In this document: positions 26,179-34,506 of the stretch, in pieces
Position numbering within the stretch: position 1 is the first letter of the stretch
Layout: every line of letters starts with the position of its first letter
DNA from: JAQUTK01 sp963677415
GTDB lineage: Bacteria; Bacteroidota; Bacteroidia; Bacteroidales; JAQUTK01
Length of the DNA: 64,000 bases
Assembly (NCBI GenBank): GCA_963677415.2
Contig: CAXXFJ010000034.1
Location: forward strand, 31,944 to 95,943
Direction of reading: 5' to 3'
Notes under the pieces: generated by a model
What the model saw: the letters and a program-made list of their open reading frames with translations, nothing else
Told to the model about the DNA's origin: nothing
Database searches by the model: none
Program-made: the position numbers and the translations under genes

Positions 26179-27069
26179 ATGGTAAAACCAACGTTGTTTG
26201 TATTAGCAGCCGGACTCGGAAATAAATATGGTGGAATGAGGCAACAGGAAAGCATCGGTCCTAATGGAGAAACAATTCTCGATTACACGGTGTTTGATGC
26301 TTGCCGCGCTGGCTTCGGGAAGATTGTATTTGTTATCTATTCTGCCTTTGAAAAAGAATTTAGACAACTTGTTCTCTCTAAATATGAGGGACGTGTTTCT
26401 ATCGAATGTCTCGTTCAGGATAAAGACAATGCTAATCAGGGCAACAAGATTAAATCTCCATACCCATGGAGCTCAATTTGTGCTTTGTGGGCGGGTAGAG
26501 AACTTCTTTCTGAACCTTTTGGTGTAGTTAATGCCGAGGATTTCTATGGAATGGAAAGCTTTGAGATTCTAGCTGATGCGCTGACTAAAGTATCTGCCTC
26601 CAATTATTTCAACGTTGCATTTGAGCTTCGGAAGACTCTTTCAGAAACATCTCCTTTAACAAGAGGTATCTGTGTCATGGATGATAACAACGTGTTGGAT
26701 TCTATTGTAGATCATTTAGAGGTTGAGATGACCGGTGGAAATGTGGTCTATAAAAACAAAGATAATCAACGCACTGAAATAAATGGGACGAGCATAACAT
26801 CTATCAATATGTGGGCATTAGATCCGGATATATTCAACTATACTGCAAAGTATGTGGATAATATATATCTCCAAAACCATGAAAGCGAGAAGGCGTGCTA
26901 CACGATTACAGAAATGATCAACATGCTACTCTTAAAGGAACAAGTGAAGGTGAAAGTACTCGTCACACCGTCAGAATGGTTGGGCGTTACTTCTGCCGAT
27001 GACAGAGTTCCCCTGGTGCTTAAGATCAACGATTATATCAAAACGAAACGATATCCGAAAAGTTTGTGA
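26179..27069 (+). CDS. sugar-nucleotidyltransferase-like protein
   Basis: The 296-residue protein has a nucleotidyltransferase-type Rossmann start (LFVLAAGLGNKYGGMRQ) in place of the classic GxGxR signature, followed by acidic residues of the kind that bind metal (NAEDFYG). It could activate a sugar phosphate with a nucleotide, but the usual arginine/lysine pattern after the glycine loop is altered, so the substrate and even activity are unsure. galE follows 27 bases later on the same strand, which supports a role in nucleotide-sugar metabolism for cell-surface polysaccharide. Confidence 0.8.
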   Translation: MVKPTLFVLAAGLGNKYGGMRQQESIGPNGETILDYTVFDACRAGFGKIVFVIYSAFEKEFRQLVLSKYEGRVSIECLVQDKDNANQGNKIKSPYPWSSICALWAGRELLSEPFGVVNAEDFYGMESFEILADALTKVSASNYFNVAFELRKTLSETSPLTRGICVMDDNNVLDSIVDHLEVEMTGGNVVYKNKDNQRTEINGTSITSINMWALDPDIFNYTAKYVDNIYLQNHESEKACYTITEMINMLLLKEQVKVKVLVTPSEWLGVTSADDRVPLVLKINDYIKTKRYPKSL

Positions 27070-27096
27070 ATACTGTACTTATTATACTAAACAATT

Positions 27097-28140
27097 ATGT
27101 CAAAAGGTAGAATCTTAGTAACTGGTGGCACTGGTTACATCGGCTCACACACAGCTGTAGAGCTTCAAAATGCGGGATATGAAGTGATTATTATTGATAA
27201 CCTATCCAACTCGACTATAGAAGTGCTGGATGGTATTGAAAAAATTACAGGCATCCGTCCTGCTTTTAAAGAGATGGACGTATGTGATAAGGCTGCCCTG
27301 GAGGATCTCTTCGTGCAGTATCCGGGAATCTTGGGTGTTATTAACTTTGCAGCTTTCAAAGCCGTTGGAGAGTCAGTAAAGATGCCTCTGAAGTATTATC
27401 ATAATAACCTTGTTTCTGTCGTTAATCTCATGGAACTGATGCCGAAGTACAACATCAAGGGTTTTGTATTTTCTTCATCTTGTACTGTATATGGTCAGCC
27501 TGATAAAGAATACCTTCCTGTTACTGAATCTGCTCCACGCCAAAAAGCTATGTCTCCTTACGGAAATACAAAAGCAATCTGCGAGGATATTATTCATGAT
27601 ACAATCACCTCAGGAGCAACTTTCAAGAGCATTATACTTCGCTATTTCAATCCGATCGGAGCACATCCTACCGCAATCATTGGCGAACTACCCAACGGAG
27701 TACCACAGAACCTGCTTCCGTTTGTAACTCAGACTGCTGCTGGCATCCGCGAACAGTTGAGCGTCTATGGTGACGACTATAACACTCCTGACGGTTCATG
27801 TATCCGCGACTATATCAATATTGTTGACTTGGCAAAGGCTCATGTGATCGCTGTGGATCGTATGATTCAGGATAAGTGTCTGGAACCGGTTGAGATATTT
27901 AACCTGGGCACCGGACGCGGACTTTCTGTACTTGAAATATTGACTACCTTCGAGAAAGTAACCGGCGTTAAAGTGAACTATAAGATTGTAGGAAGACGTG
28001 AAGGCGATATCGAACAGGTATGGGCTGACCCGGTAAAAGCAAACACAGTGCTTGGTTGGACAGCATCTGAGACTGTGGAAGATACATTGGCTTCTGCCTG
28101 GAAATGGCAATTGAAGTTGATGGCTGACGCGAAGAAATAA
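27097..28140 (+). CDS. galE: UDP-glucose 4-epimerase
   Basis: GalE interconverts UDP-glucose and UDP-galactose with bound NAD. The NAD-binding start GGTGYIGSHTAVEL, the catalytic Ser region FSSSCTVYG and the YxxxK motif in SPYGNTKAICED are all present, and the length of 347 residues is normal. It follows a nucleotidyltransferase-like gene and ends before a terminator. Confidence 0.96.
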   Translation: MSKGRILVTGGTGYIGSHTAVELQNAGYEVIIIDNLSNSTIEVLDGIEKITGIRPAFKEMDVCDKAALEDLFVQYPGILGVINFAAFKAVGESVKMPLKYYHNNLVSVVNLMELMPKYNIKGFVFSSSCTVYGQPDKEYLPVTESAPRQKAMSPYGNTKAICEDIIHDTITSGATFKSIILRYFNPIGAHPTAIIGELPNGVPQNLLPFVTQTAAGIREQLSVYGDDYNTPDGSCIRDYINIVDLAKAHVIAVDRMIQDKCLEPVEIFNLGTGRGLSVLEILTTFEKVTGVKVNYKIVGRREGDIEQVWADPVKANTVLGWTASETVEDTLASAWKWQLKLMADAKK

Positions 28141-28164
28141 ACGACCCTTTTGTCAACATACAGG

Positions 28165-28213
28165 AAGGCTGTCTCGCTGATCAGAAGATTGATTTGTGAG
28201 GCAGCCTTTTCTT
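28165..28213 (+). terminator. terminator after galE
   Basis: AAGGCTGTCTC (28165-28175) pairs with GAGGCAGCCTT (28198-28208, one G-T pair) and is followed by TTCTT. It lies between galE and murB and overlaps the GTG at 28196, which makes that codon an unlikely murB start. Confidence 0.8.
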
Positions 28214-28228
28214 ATTGAGTCTATAGAT

Positions 28229-29236
28229 ATGCGCATCGAACACGATTTTTCTCTCCTGCAATACAATACCTTTGGCATGAAGGCTATTGCGAAATGTTTT
28301 GTGGAGTATGCTTCTGTTGCTGAGCTACAGCAATTCCTCCGTTCTTGCTCTCCTGATGAACAGGTATTGCAGATAGGAGGTGGAAGTAACCTGCTTTTTA
28401 CCACTCGGATATTTGAGGGGACCATACTTCATTCAGCCATTCAAGGGATAGATGTGGTGGAGGAAAATGAGGATACTATCTGTCTGAAGGTGGGTGCAGC
28501 GGTGGTGTGGGATGATTTTGTTGCAACTGTGGTGGCTCAGGGATGGGGCGGTGCGGAAAATCTTTCGCTGATTCCCGGTGAAGTAGGTGCGTCTGCCATT
28601 CAAAATATTGGTGCCTATGGAGTAGAGGCGAAGGATCTGATTCGCAATGTGTATACCATCAATCGGAAGAATTACTCCGAACGAGTATTTGAGAATAGGG
28701 AATGCAGCTACGGATATCGTTCAAGCATCTTCAAGAGCTCTTTGAAAGATCAGTATATTGTGACCCATGTCTCGTTTGAACTAAAGAAGCATCCGGTGCT
28801 CAATCTCTCGTATGGTAATATCTCTGCTGCTTTTGAACCGGGTGAAGAGATCACCCTTCAGAAAGTACGTGATCGTATCATTGACATTCGTCAGCAGAAG
28901 TTGCCTGATCCGAAGGTACTGGGCAATGCAGGGAGCTATTTTATGAATCCGGTAGTTCCACTTGCTATGTACGAATCGATGAAGTGCGACTTTCCTGATA
29001 TACCTTCTTATCCTGCGGGAGATGGAGTGAAGATTCCGGCAGCCTGGCTCATTCAGCAGACGGGATGGAAAGGAAAATCGTTGGGACATGCTGCTGTCTA
29101 TGAGAAGCAACCACTGGTGCTGGTCAATACAGGAGATGCTGAAGCTCTGGATATCATACGTCTTGCCGATGCTGTTATTAATGCTGTGGAAGAAAAATTT
29201 GCAATCCGGTTGAAGCCGGAAGTTATCTATGTCTGA
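28229..29236 (+). CDS. murB: UDP-N-acetylenolpyruvoylglucosamine reductase
   Basis: MurB reduces UDP-GlcNAc-enolpyruvate to UDP-MurNAc with NADPH and FAD in peptidoglycan synthesis. The FAD-binding motifs LQIGGGSNLLF and IPGEVGASAIQNIGAYG, the arginine region CSYGYRSSIFK and the catalytic serine in LGNAGSYFMNPV are present, along with a C-terminal Glu (KPEVIYV). The chosen ATG gives 335 residues starting MRIEHDFSL; an in-frame GTG 33 bases earlier lies inside the galE terminator and was not used. Confidence 0.96.
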   Translation: MRIEHDFSLLQYNTFGMKAIAKCFVEYASVAELQQFLRSCSPDEQVLQIGGGSNLLFTTRIFEGTILHSAIQGIDVVEENEDTICLKVGAAVVWDDFVATVVAQGWGGAENLSLIPGEVGASAIQNIGAYGVEAKDLIRNVYTINRKNYSERVFENRECSYGYRSSIFKSSLKDQYIVTHVSFELKKHPVLNLSYGNISAAFEPGEEITLQKVRDRIIDIRQQKLPDPKVLGNAGSYFMNPVVPLAMYESMKCDFPDIPSYPAGDGVKIPAAWLIQQTGWKGKSLGHAAVYEKQPLVLVNTGDAEALDIIRLADAVINAVEEKFAIRLKPEVIYV

Positions 29237-29244
29237 AAATTAGA

Positions 29245-30003
29245 ATGAAGATTACGTTTTTAGGTACCGGTACCTCTACCGGAATTCCCTCTGTGGGATG
29301 TAATTGTGAGGTTTGTAGATCAACAGACCCGAAAGACAAGCGGCTGAGATGCTCTGTGATTGTTGAAGTAGAGGAAGCAACTCTGCTGATTGATTGCGGT
29401 CCGGATCTGCGCCAACAGACGCTTGATCATTATCCTTCCAAGCTGGATGGAGTACTGATTACGCACGAACATTTTGACCATGTGGGTGGCTTGGATGACT
29501 TGCGCCCTTTCTGTTATCACAAAGCGCTCAATCTCTATGCAGAGCACTATATGCTTGAACTCTTAAAGCAACGTGTGCCTTATTGCTTTACCGAGAATCG
29601 CTATCCGGGTGTGCCCAATTTCAATCTGCATGAGGTGACTATGAGTCCGTTTGTAATAGCAAATGTTGAGATTCAGCCAATTCGGGTGATGCATTACAAA
29701 CTACCAATCCTTGGTTATCGCATTGGTAATATGGCATACATGACGGATGTGAAGGACTTGCCGGAAGAGGAGTATGACAAACTGAAGGGCTTGGATACTT
29801 TAATAATTAATGCGCTACGCATCAAAGAGCATATCTCACATCAGAATCTGGAGCAGGCGCTCAAGAAGATTGCACGGATTGCTCCTAAGAAAGCGTATCT
29901 TATTCACATGAGTCACGAAATGGGTTTGCACGCCGAAGTGGATAAGCAATTGCCCGAAGGTGTGAGTCTGGCCTATGACGGTCTGGAGATCGACAGTTTA
30001 TAA
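29245..30003 (+). CDS. metallo-beta-lactamase-fold hydrolase (PhnP/RNase Z-like)
   Basis: The 252-residue protein has the MBL signature THEHFDHVGGLDDLR and an N-terminal GTGTSTGIPSVGCNCEVC typical of the PhnP-like subfamily, with further histidines in VMHYK and LIHMSHEMG. These bind two metal ions that cleave phosphodiesters, often cyclic phosphates or related small molecules. The exact substrate is unknown. It begins 8 bases after murB, so the two are probably co-transcribed. Confidence 0.88.
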   Translation: MKITFLGTGTSTGIPSVGCNCEVCRSTDPKDKRLRCSVIVEVEEATLLIDCGPDLRQQTLDHYPSKLDGVLITHEHFDHVGGLDDLRPFCYHKALNLYAEHYMLELLKQRVPYCFTENRYPGVPNFNLHEVTMSPFVIANVEIQPIRVMHYKLPILGYRIGNMAYMTDVKDLPEEEYDKLKGLDTLIINALRIKEHISHQNLEQALKKIARIAPKKAYLIHMSHEMGLHAEVDKQLPEGVSLAYDGLEIDSL

Positions 30004-30039
30004 TCGTCTTTCCGGACTAATTATTTCAGATAGCTTGAA

Positions 30040-30168
30040 GAGAGTCAACAGGAGTCAGAGATACAGAATAATAGAGTCTACTGAAATCAGAGATAAATAA
30101 AATAAGAGCAAACTGTAGACAGAGATAAAGAATAAAGAATCTGCAAATATCAGAGTTAGAAGCCAAAA
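30040..30168 (-). repeat. left array of a degenerate ~31-bp repeat, inverted relative to the right array
   Basis: Read on the minus strand, about four diverged units with the consensus ATCTCTGACTACAGTTGACT plus a T-rich tail follow each other with ~31-base spacing. The segment 30115-30168 is an imperfect reverse complement of 30517-30570 over ~54 bases. The units touch each other without unique spacers, so this is not a CRISPR array. Confidence 0.75.
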
Positions 30169-30490
30169 AGAACCTCCCATTTCGGAGTCCTACACCACCA
30201 ATTTCTGCGTCCTTTTAATATAACCCATCCATACAGACGTTCATAGCGTTTGACTACTGTAGACTTTGCGTACCACAACTGTGGAAGTAGCGTAGGACAA
30301 CTGTCAAACGCTAACCGCTTCCGTGAGCGTGGATCCATCTATCAGGACGCGTGATTCCAAGCATACGGATGAGTGGTGCGATTATACTGTATGTTTCCTT
30401 ATTTGAACCATGTGCTCTTACCAAGATTTCTGAATGAACAGATTGCGGGTCGAGCCCGCAATGACGACGGAAAACCATTTGCCATCGGCT
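30169..30490. other. non-coding core between the two repeat arrays, with two hairpins
   Basis: I see no convincing gene here. It contains a 10-bp perfect inverted repeat (AGCGTTTGAC at 30245-30254, GTCAAACGCT at 30303-30312) that encloses a further hairpin (CCACA/TGTGG), making a ~68-base near-palindrome. A second hairpin, ATTGCGGG / CCCGCAAT, lies at 30442-30462. The latter resembles short dispersed intergenic hairpins found in many genomes. Confidence 0.55.
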
Positions 30491-30516
30491 TGTAGGACCC
30501 TGAAAGGGGTTGACTC

Positions 30517-30616
30517 TTTTAGCTTCTAATTCTGATTTTAGTAGACTCTTTATTTTTTATCTCTGACTACAGTTGACTCCTTTATCTTTATCTCTGACTA
30601 CGGTTGACTCTTTTAG
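30517..30616 (+). repeat. right array of the degenerate ~31-bp repeat
   Basis: Three units on the plus strand; the clearest two start at 30557 and 30588 and share TTATCTCTGACTAC and GTTGACTC with a 31-base period. The array faces the left array at 30040-30168 and overlaps the candidate left end of the insertion sequence, whose terminal repeat also contains GTTGACTC. Confidence 0.75.
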
Positions 30617-30695
30617 AACAAGACCCTAAAAGAGGTTGACTTTGCTCTTTTGAAGCTCGGAAATATCCGATAGGTTTGTTCTGCAAACATACATA

Positions 30696-31589
30696 TTATA
30701 TCTGCACAGGCAAATTGTTTTGCAGATATTCTTCCCGATAACTTCTCCATCTTTTCTTGATGGGTCCATTCATAAGTGAAGCTTCCATCGGTGTCATCAT
30801 ATCCAGACTCTTATGAGGTCTTTGGGTGTTGTAGAACTCTACAGCTTCTGCAACGGCAGTTCGCACCTCTTCGATATCTTTAAAATCACGATACTCCAGG
30901 AATTCATGTTTGAGGATCCCATTTACACGTTCTGCAATCGCGTTCTCTTTCGGATCTCCTTTCTCCGTCATGCTTATCCGTATATGGTTCTCTTTTAGAA
31001 GTCTGGTATATGAGTCGCTGGCATACTGAACACCACGGTCTGAGTGGTGGATTAAGTCAAGCCGGTCAGCCTCTTCTATCCGTGATAAAGCTTGTTGAAG
31101 AGCCCGGATTGTGAACTCCGTTTGTAAGGTTGGGGCGACATAATAACCCACAATCTCCTTGTCGTAAGCATCGGTAATCAAGGAGAGAAAGCAGAACTTC
31201 TCACGGATCCTGATATAAGTGATATCACTCACCCACACCTGATTGGGGTGCTCCACAATCAGATCCTGTATCTGGTTCGGATATAAAAGATAAGGATGAT
31301 TGGAATCCGTCGTCCGGATTCGTTTTCTTCTTTTCCTTATGGTCAGACCATAAACACAGAGTATCCTACAGAAGGAATCCCGCCCAAGGCTGTATTCCAC
31401 ACCAAAATAGCTTTTATACATTACCCATAACTTCTCCCCACCGATGCCGGGATCTTTTCCACGGATTTCATGTACATATTCAAGTACGAACTGTACCTTT
31501 GCAGCATTCTCTAAACCGTGATCCAGATACTGGTAATAGGCTTGCTTAGATACACCAAACAGACCGCAAAGAGCCTTTGTATGATACAA
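30696..31589 (-). CDS. IS3-family transposase OrfB (DDE integrase domain)
   Basis: The 297-residue product has an N-terminal HTH_21-like region (GGEKLWVMYK) and the retroviral-integrase catalytic core: Asp in VWVSDITYI, Asp in HHSDRGVQYAS and Glu in PKENAIAERVNG, with the usual ~35 residues between the last two. It ends with RPHKSLDMMTPMEA, typical of the family. The apparent start is a TTG; the frame is open upstream through the A7 slip site, so the working protein is probably the OrfAB fusion made by -1 frameshifting. Confidence 0.93.
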   Translation of the reverse strand: MYHTKALCGLFGVSKQAYYQYLDHGLENAAKVQFVLEYVHEIRGKDPGIGGEKLWVMYKSYFGVEYSLGRDSFCRILCVYGLTIRKRRKRIRTTDSNHPYLLYPNQIQDLIVEHPNQVWVSDITYIRIREKFCFLSLITDAYDKEIVGYYVAPTLQTEFTIRALQQALSRIEEADRLDLIHHSDRGVQYASDSYTRLLKENHIRISMTEKGDPKENAIAERVNGILKHEFLEYRDFKDIEEVRTAVAEAVEFYNTQRPHKSLDMMTPMEASLMNGPIKKRWRSYREEYLQNNLPVQI

Positions 31590-31612
31590 AGGAGCTCCTG
31601 TGTGAAGCCTTA

Positions 31613-31966
31613 CTACTGTTTGGTGCCAGCTTTTTTTCGGATTGGAATCTGAAACATTTCCTCCGCAACGTCTATCATTGTATCAAAGGCCGTAGCGCGC
31701 ATCTTTTCATGTTCCAAATCCATCTTTACTTTTTTCAGTTCCTTTTTCAATCTGGCAATCTCTTCGGACTCTAATCTTTCCCGTTCTTTTTTCATAGATT
31801 CATCCTCCTGATTTGGTTCTGGTGCAAAGGTATGCATCCAACTCAATAACGTAGTACGGTTTGCTATCGAATATTTCCGGCAAACCTCTTTGTTACTCAT
31901 TCCGTCAAGATGATCCTTGACCGCGGATATGCGTAACTCATCTGAATAATGACCTTGATTCTTCAT
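31613..31966 (-). CDS. IS3-family OrfA (helix-turn-helix DNA-binding protein)
   Basis: The 117-residue product has a helix-turn-helix of the transposase_8 type (SDELRISAVKDHLDGMS, NKEVCRKYSIANRTTLL) followed by a leucine-zipper-like helix (EEIARLKKELKKVKMDLE). It binds the element ends and, when fused to OrfB by frameshifting, targets the transposase. It is closed by a stop 24 bases after the slippery A7. Confidence 0.92.
   Translation of the reverse strand: MKNQGHYSDELRISAVKDHLDGMSNKEVCRKYSIANRTTLLSWMHTFAPEPNQEDESMKKERERLESEEIARLKKELKKVKMDLEHEKMRATAFDTMIDVAEEMFQIPIRKKAGTKQ
31631..31637 (-). promoter_or_regulatory. A7 programmed -1 frameshift site in the IS element
   Basis: On the minus strand the orfA frame reads CGA AAA AAA GCT. 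The heptamer A AAA AAA allows a -1 slip, after which the reading continues without a stop (AGC TGG CAC CAA ACA GTA ...) into the orfB frame. Confidence 0.75.
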
Positions 31967-31978
31967 CGTTTCTAATTT

Positions 31979-32479
31979 TTAGTTGAACTTCTGAGAGTCA
32001 ACTAAAATCAGTGCTAGACACACCGGTACAAATGTGCTAGCTCTGTGATGATGCGGTACGTTCCACTCGACACCACCGGAGATCCAGGCACCGGTTAATC
32101 CGATCAGTGCCGGCTTGATGACATGCTGCTCATACACAAAGTTATAATTGTTCGTCTTATCCAATGCAGAAAACAATCTGCCGCCAAGTTCGGGGGCAAT
32201 ACTGATCTTCACATATTCATTTTCCAGATAAACAAGATGGTAGCTCTTGTCGCTTTTCTTATTCGTCAGGTTGTCATAGAGCGGGTAGGGATAGATCCGC
32301 TGCTCGGCACCCTGTGTACCTCTACCGAAGAAAAACATCGGACTGGGATCAGGTGCCGCTGACAGATATGTAGGGATATTTACGTCTGCCTCACTGACGG
32401 TGATTGTTGATTGGCTCCAACTCTGGCTGAATGGAATAAGTAAGATGATAGTACTAATCCAAAGGTAAATGTGTTTCAT
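31979..32479 (-). pseudogene. DUF5107-like protein, 3' part lost at the IS boundary
   Basis: A signal peptide (MKHIYLWISTIILLIPFSQS) and ~130 residues of a family resembling DUF5107 remain, including ELGGRLFSALDKTNNYNFVY and GGVEWNVPHHHRAS. The native sequence stops at TFVPV (about 32021), then the frame runs into the IS end and gives a foreign tail to 31979. Family members are usually around 1,000 residues with C-terminal TPR repeats, and no remainder is found beyond the IS, so most of the gene is deleted. The ATG at 32479 starts the signal peptide; an in-frame ATG at 32503 is less likely. Family members act in sugar metabolism or glycan use. Confidence 0.8.
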
Positions 32480-32624
32480 ATCTGTTGGTATGTAAAGATT
32501 CAACTATATACGAATCAGGCTATTCTGATAATCAGCCAAATATAGTGAATAATATCATACCAGCTAATACCTGATAAAAAGAATTAGTAAAGTCTGGTCT
32601 AAATAGATAGAATGACTGAACGAC

Positions 32625-34457
32625 TTAACTTTTAGGTCTGATAATAATGGCCTGACCACCTTTTGCTTTGATCTCAAAAGAAAATGTATCGCCTTTTGAT
32701 ACTTGTTTGGTTCTTTTACGGATGCTTCCTGCGCCATCGTCTTCATAAATAGTAGCTGTGTAAGCTTTACCTTTGGTCAGGAAATCTAATTGCACACTGC
32801 TGTTCCACGCCTCAAATCCGGCTACGTTGCCTACAAACCAGGTATTGCCCTTGCGACGAGCCACGCTGATATTCTTGCCGATATCGCCGGCAAGATAATG
32901 GGATTCGTTCCACACGGTGGGTACATACTTGAAGAACTCTATCTCCTCTTCATTGGTATATTCGGTGGGTTTGCCGTACCAGAACATCGCTTGTAGCGGA
33001 CTGAAATAAACGACTGTCAAAGCTAGCTGTTGCGCATTGCTGACCTTCAGGTTCTTGCTGTACTTGTTTGATTCATTCGGGTAGCAAAAGGTAAAGTCTG
33101 CCGGGCCGGCCAGAAAGCGGGTAAAGGGTAAGACTGTCGTATGAAATGCGTCCGGACTGTTTTCATCTCCACGGATACCTTCCTGAGTGAGCAGGGCAGG
33201 ATAGATCCTGCTTAATCCGGTTGGCTTGTAGTTGTCGTGAATGTCAATGACAAACCCATAGTCATTGGCTTTCCTGATAGCTGAAGTCAGCCACGTAAGA
33301 CCATTTTGAGTCAATCCATCCACAAACCCAAACTTCATTCCGCTCACACCCCATTGTTTGAAGAGAGGCAGGATCGTATCCAGCTTTGCTCTAAGTCCGA
33401 CATAATTGACATAAAGAATGACCCCGATGCCTTTCTCCTTTCCGTATTGAATGACTTTCGGCATATCAATTTGAGGTATGACTTGAGTAGGATCGGATGT
33501 AGAACGAAACTCTGCTCCATACCATCCTGCATCAAACATGATGTATTGTAGATTGTGATTTGCTGCAAAATCAATGCATTCCAATCCGCTTTGAGTGGTC
33601 AACTGTGATCGTATTAATTTTCCGGGTTTGATCCAGGCGGGAATCTCTTTCAGTGAGCTCTGCGTTAATTTTAAAAATAACTCGCTGTAATCATGCAGCC
33701 CAATAGCTGTTCGGGCGATACTGATAGTGCGCCATGGAGTCTGAAATGTATCACCCGTCTTTACCTCTTTATCTCTTGGAAAAGCGATAGCAAGACTATT
33801 CGATGCTTTACCCTTTGTTAGTTCAGCTTTGGTGTATCCTTTATTTTCTGCTTCACCGATACTGAGATACAACTTCCCGGTGTGTATCGTGGCCGGAAAA
33901 TCGCAGGTTTTGGAGAGCGTATCAATGGCTGTGGGTGTGAATATCGACTCCTGATTGTATTGGTAAATGATAAAGGGTTGAGTCAGATTAAACTTAGTAT
34001 TCTCTTTCGTTATACTGTTGCTCTGAAAAGCTGCTTGCTGTGGAATCTCATACCGAAACGCTACCGAGCCGTTAAATACCCGTATGATCAGGTTAAACTG
34101 CACCGATAAGTTTGCGCAAGAGAGTTGCAATTCGTTGTAATTGTTTGTGATCGTATCATTTTCGCCCAAAGACCAGGCAAACTTTTCAGTGTGGCTGCTT
34201 TGCTTTTTGTCTTTTATTTCCGTTTTCTCTCCGGCAGCAATGTCTTTCACCTCAAGACCTAAATCAGACCAGGTGACAGCTTCCTGTTTGGAATAAAACA
34301 CCCGATAGAGCAATTTTCCCTGCTTGTCGATTCCTACTTCAATGGATGTTTGTTTGTCGGGAGAGTATGTGCGAATGGGCTTCTTAACCTGTCCAAAGCC
34401 ATTGACTGTTGTCAACAGACATAAAACTGCTGAAAGGATACATGTTCTGCTTTTCAT
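32625..34457 (-). CDS. GH97-family glycoside hydrolase, altered nucleophile position
   Basis: The 610-residue protein starts with a signal peptide (ILSAVLCLLTTVNGFGQ), then the GH97 beta-sandwich (TYSPDKQTSIEVGIDKQGK), barrel (FDAGWYGAEF, GMKFGFVDG, IDIHDNYKPTGLSR, LTQEGIRGDE) and C-terminal beta domain. Where the other GH97 of this window has KVDFF with a likely nucleophile Asp, this one has KFGFV with Gly377, as in inverting, SusB-type enzymes. It is probably periplasmic and cleaves an alpha-linked sugar. It follows the alginate-lyase-fold gene by 49 bases and precedes the broken DUF5107-like gene, all one transcription unit. Confidence 0.9.
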   Translation of the reverse strand: MKSRTCILSAVLCLLTTVNGFGQVKKPIRTYSPDKQTSIEVGIDKQGKLLYRVFYSKQEAVTWSDLGLEVKDIAAGEKTEIKDKKQSSHTEKFAWSLGENDTITNNYNELQLSCANLSVQFNLIIRVFNGSVAFRYEIPQQAAFQSNSITKENTKFNLTQPFIIYQYNQESIFTPTAIDTLSKTCDFPATIHTGKLYLSIGEAENKGYTKAELTKGKASNSLAIAFPRDKEVKTGDTFQTPWRTISIARTAIGLHDYSELFLKLTQSSLKEIPAWIKPGKLIRSQLTTQSGLECIDFAANHNLQYIMFDAGWYGAEFRSTSDPTQVIPQIDMPKVIQYGKEKGIGVILYVNYVGLRAKLDTILPLFKQWGVSGMKFGFVDGLTQNGLTWLTSAIRKANDYGFVIDIHDNYKPTGLSRIYPALLTQEGIRGDENSPDAFHTTVLPFTRFLAGPADFTFCYPNESNKYSKNLKVSNAQQLALTVVYFSPLQAMFWYGKPTEYTNEEEIEFFKYVPTVWNESHYLAGDIGKNISVARRKGNTWFVGNVAGFEAWNSSVQLDFLTKGKAYTATIYEDDGAGSIRKRTKQVSKGDTFSFEIKAKGGQAIIIRPKS

Positions 34458-34506
34458 TTTTGTTTATTTAGATGTTCTGATTGTGTGTTTCGTGTTATTT
34501 CGCATC

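Larger units (their letters stand above)
30491..32020 (-). mobile_element. IS3-family insertion sequence
   Basis: The element holds orfA and orfB with a frameshift site. The right end, read inward from 32020, is TGTCTAGCACTGATTTTAG followed by TTGACTCT; the best left counterpart starts at 30491 with TGTAGGACCCTGA and shares 17 of 27 bases in register, ending in the same GTTGACTCT. A second left candidate near 30623 (GACCCTAAAAGAGGTTGACT) would make the element ~1.4 kb. No matching target duplication flanks it, which fits a deletion next to the insertion. The left boundary is therefore the less certain one. Confidence 0.8.

Noticed and set aside
28196..28228. GTG start for murB
   Set aside because: The codon lies in the galE terminator stem; the ATG at 28229 gives the usual MurB N-terminus.
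30156..30338. 60-codon minus-strand frame in the repeat core
   Set aside because: It runs through hairpin sequence and has no protein-like features.
30040..30616. CRISPR array
   Set aside because: Units are degenerate and directly adjacent with no unique spacers, and there are no cas genes.
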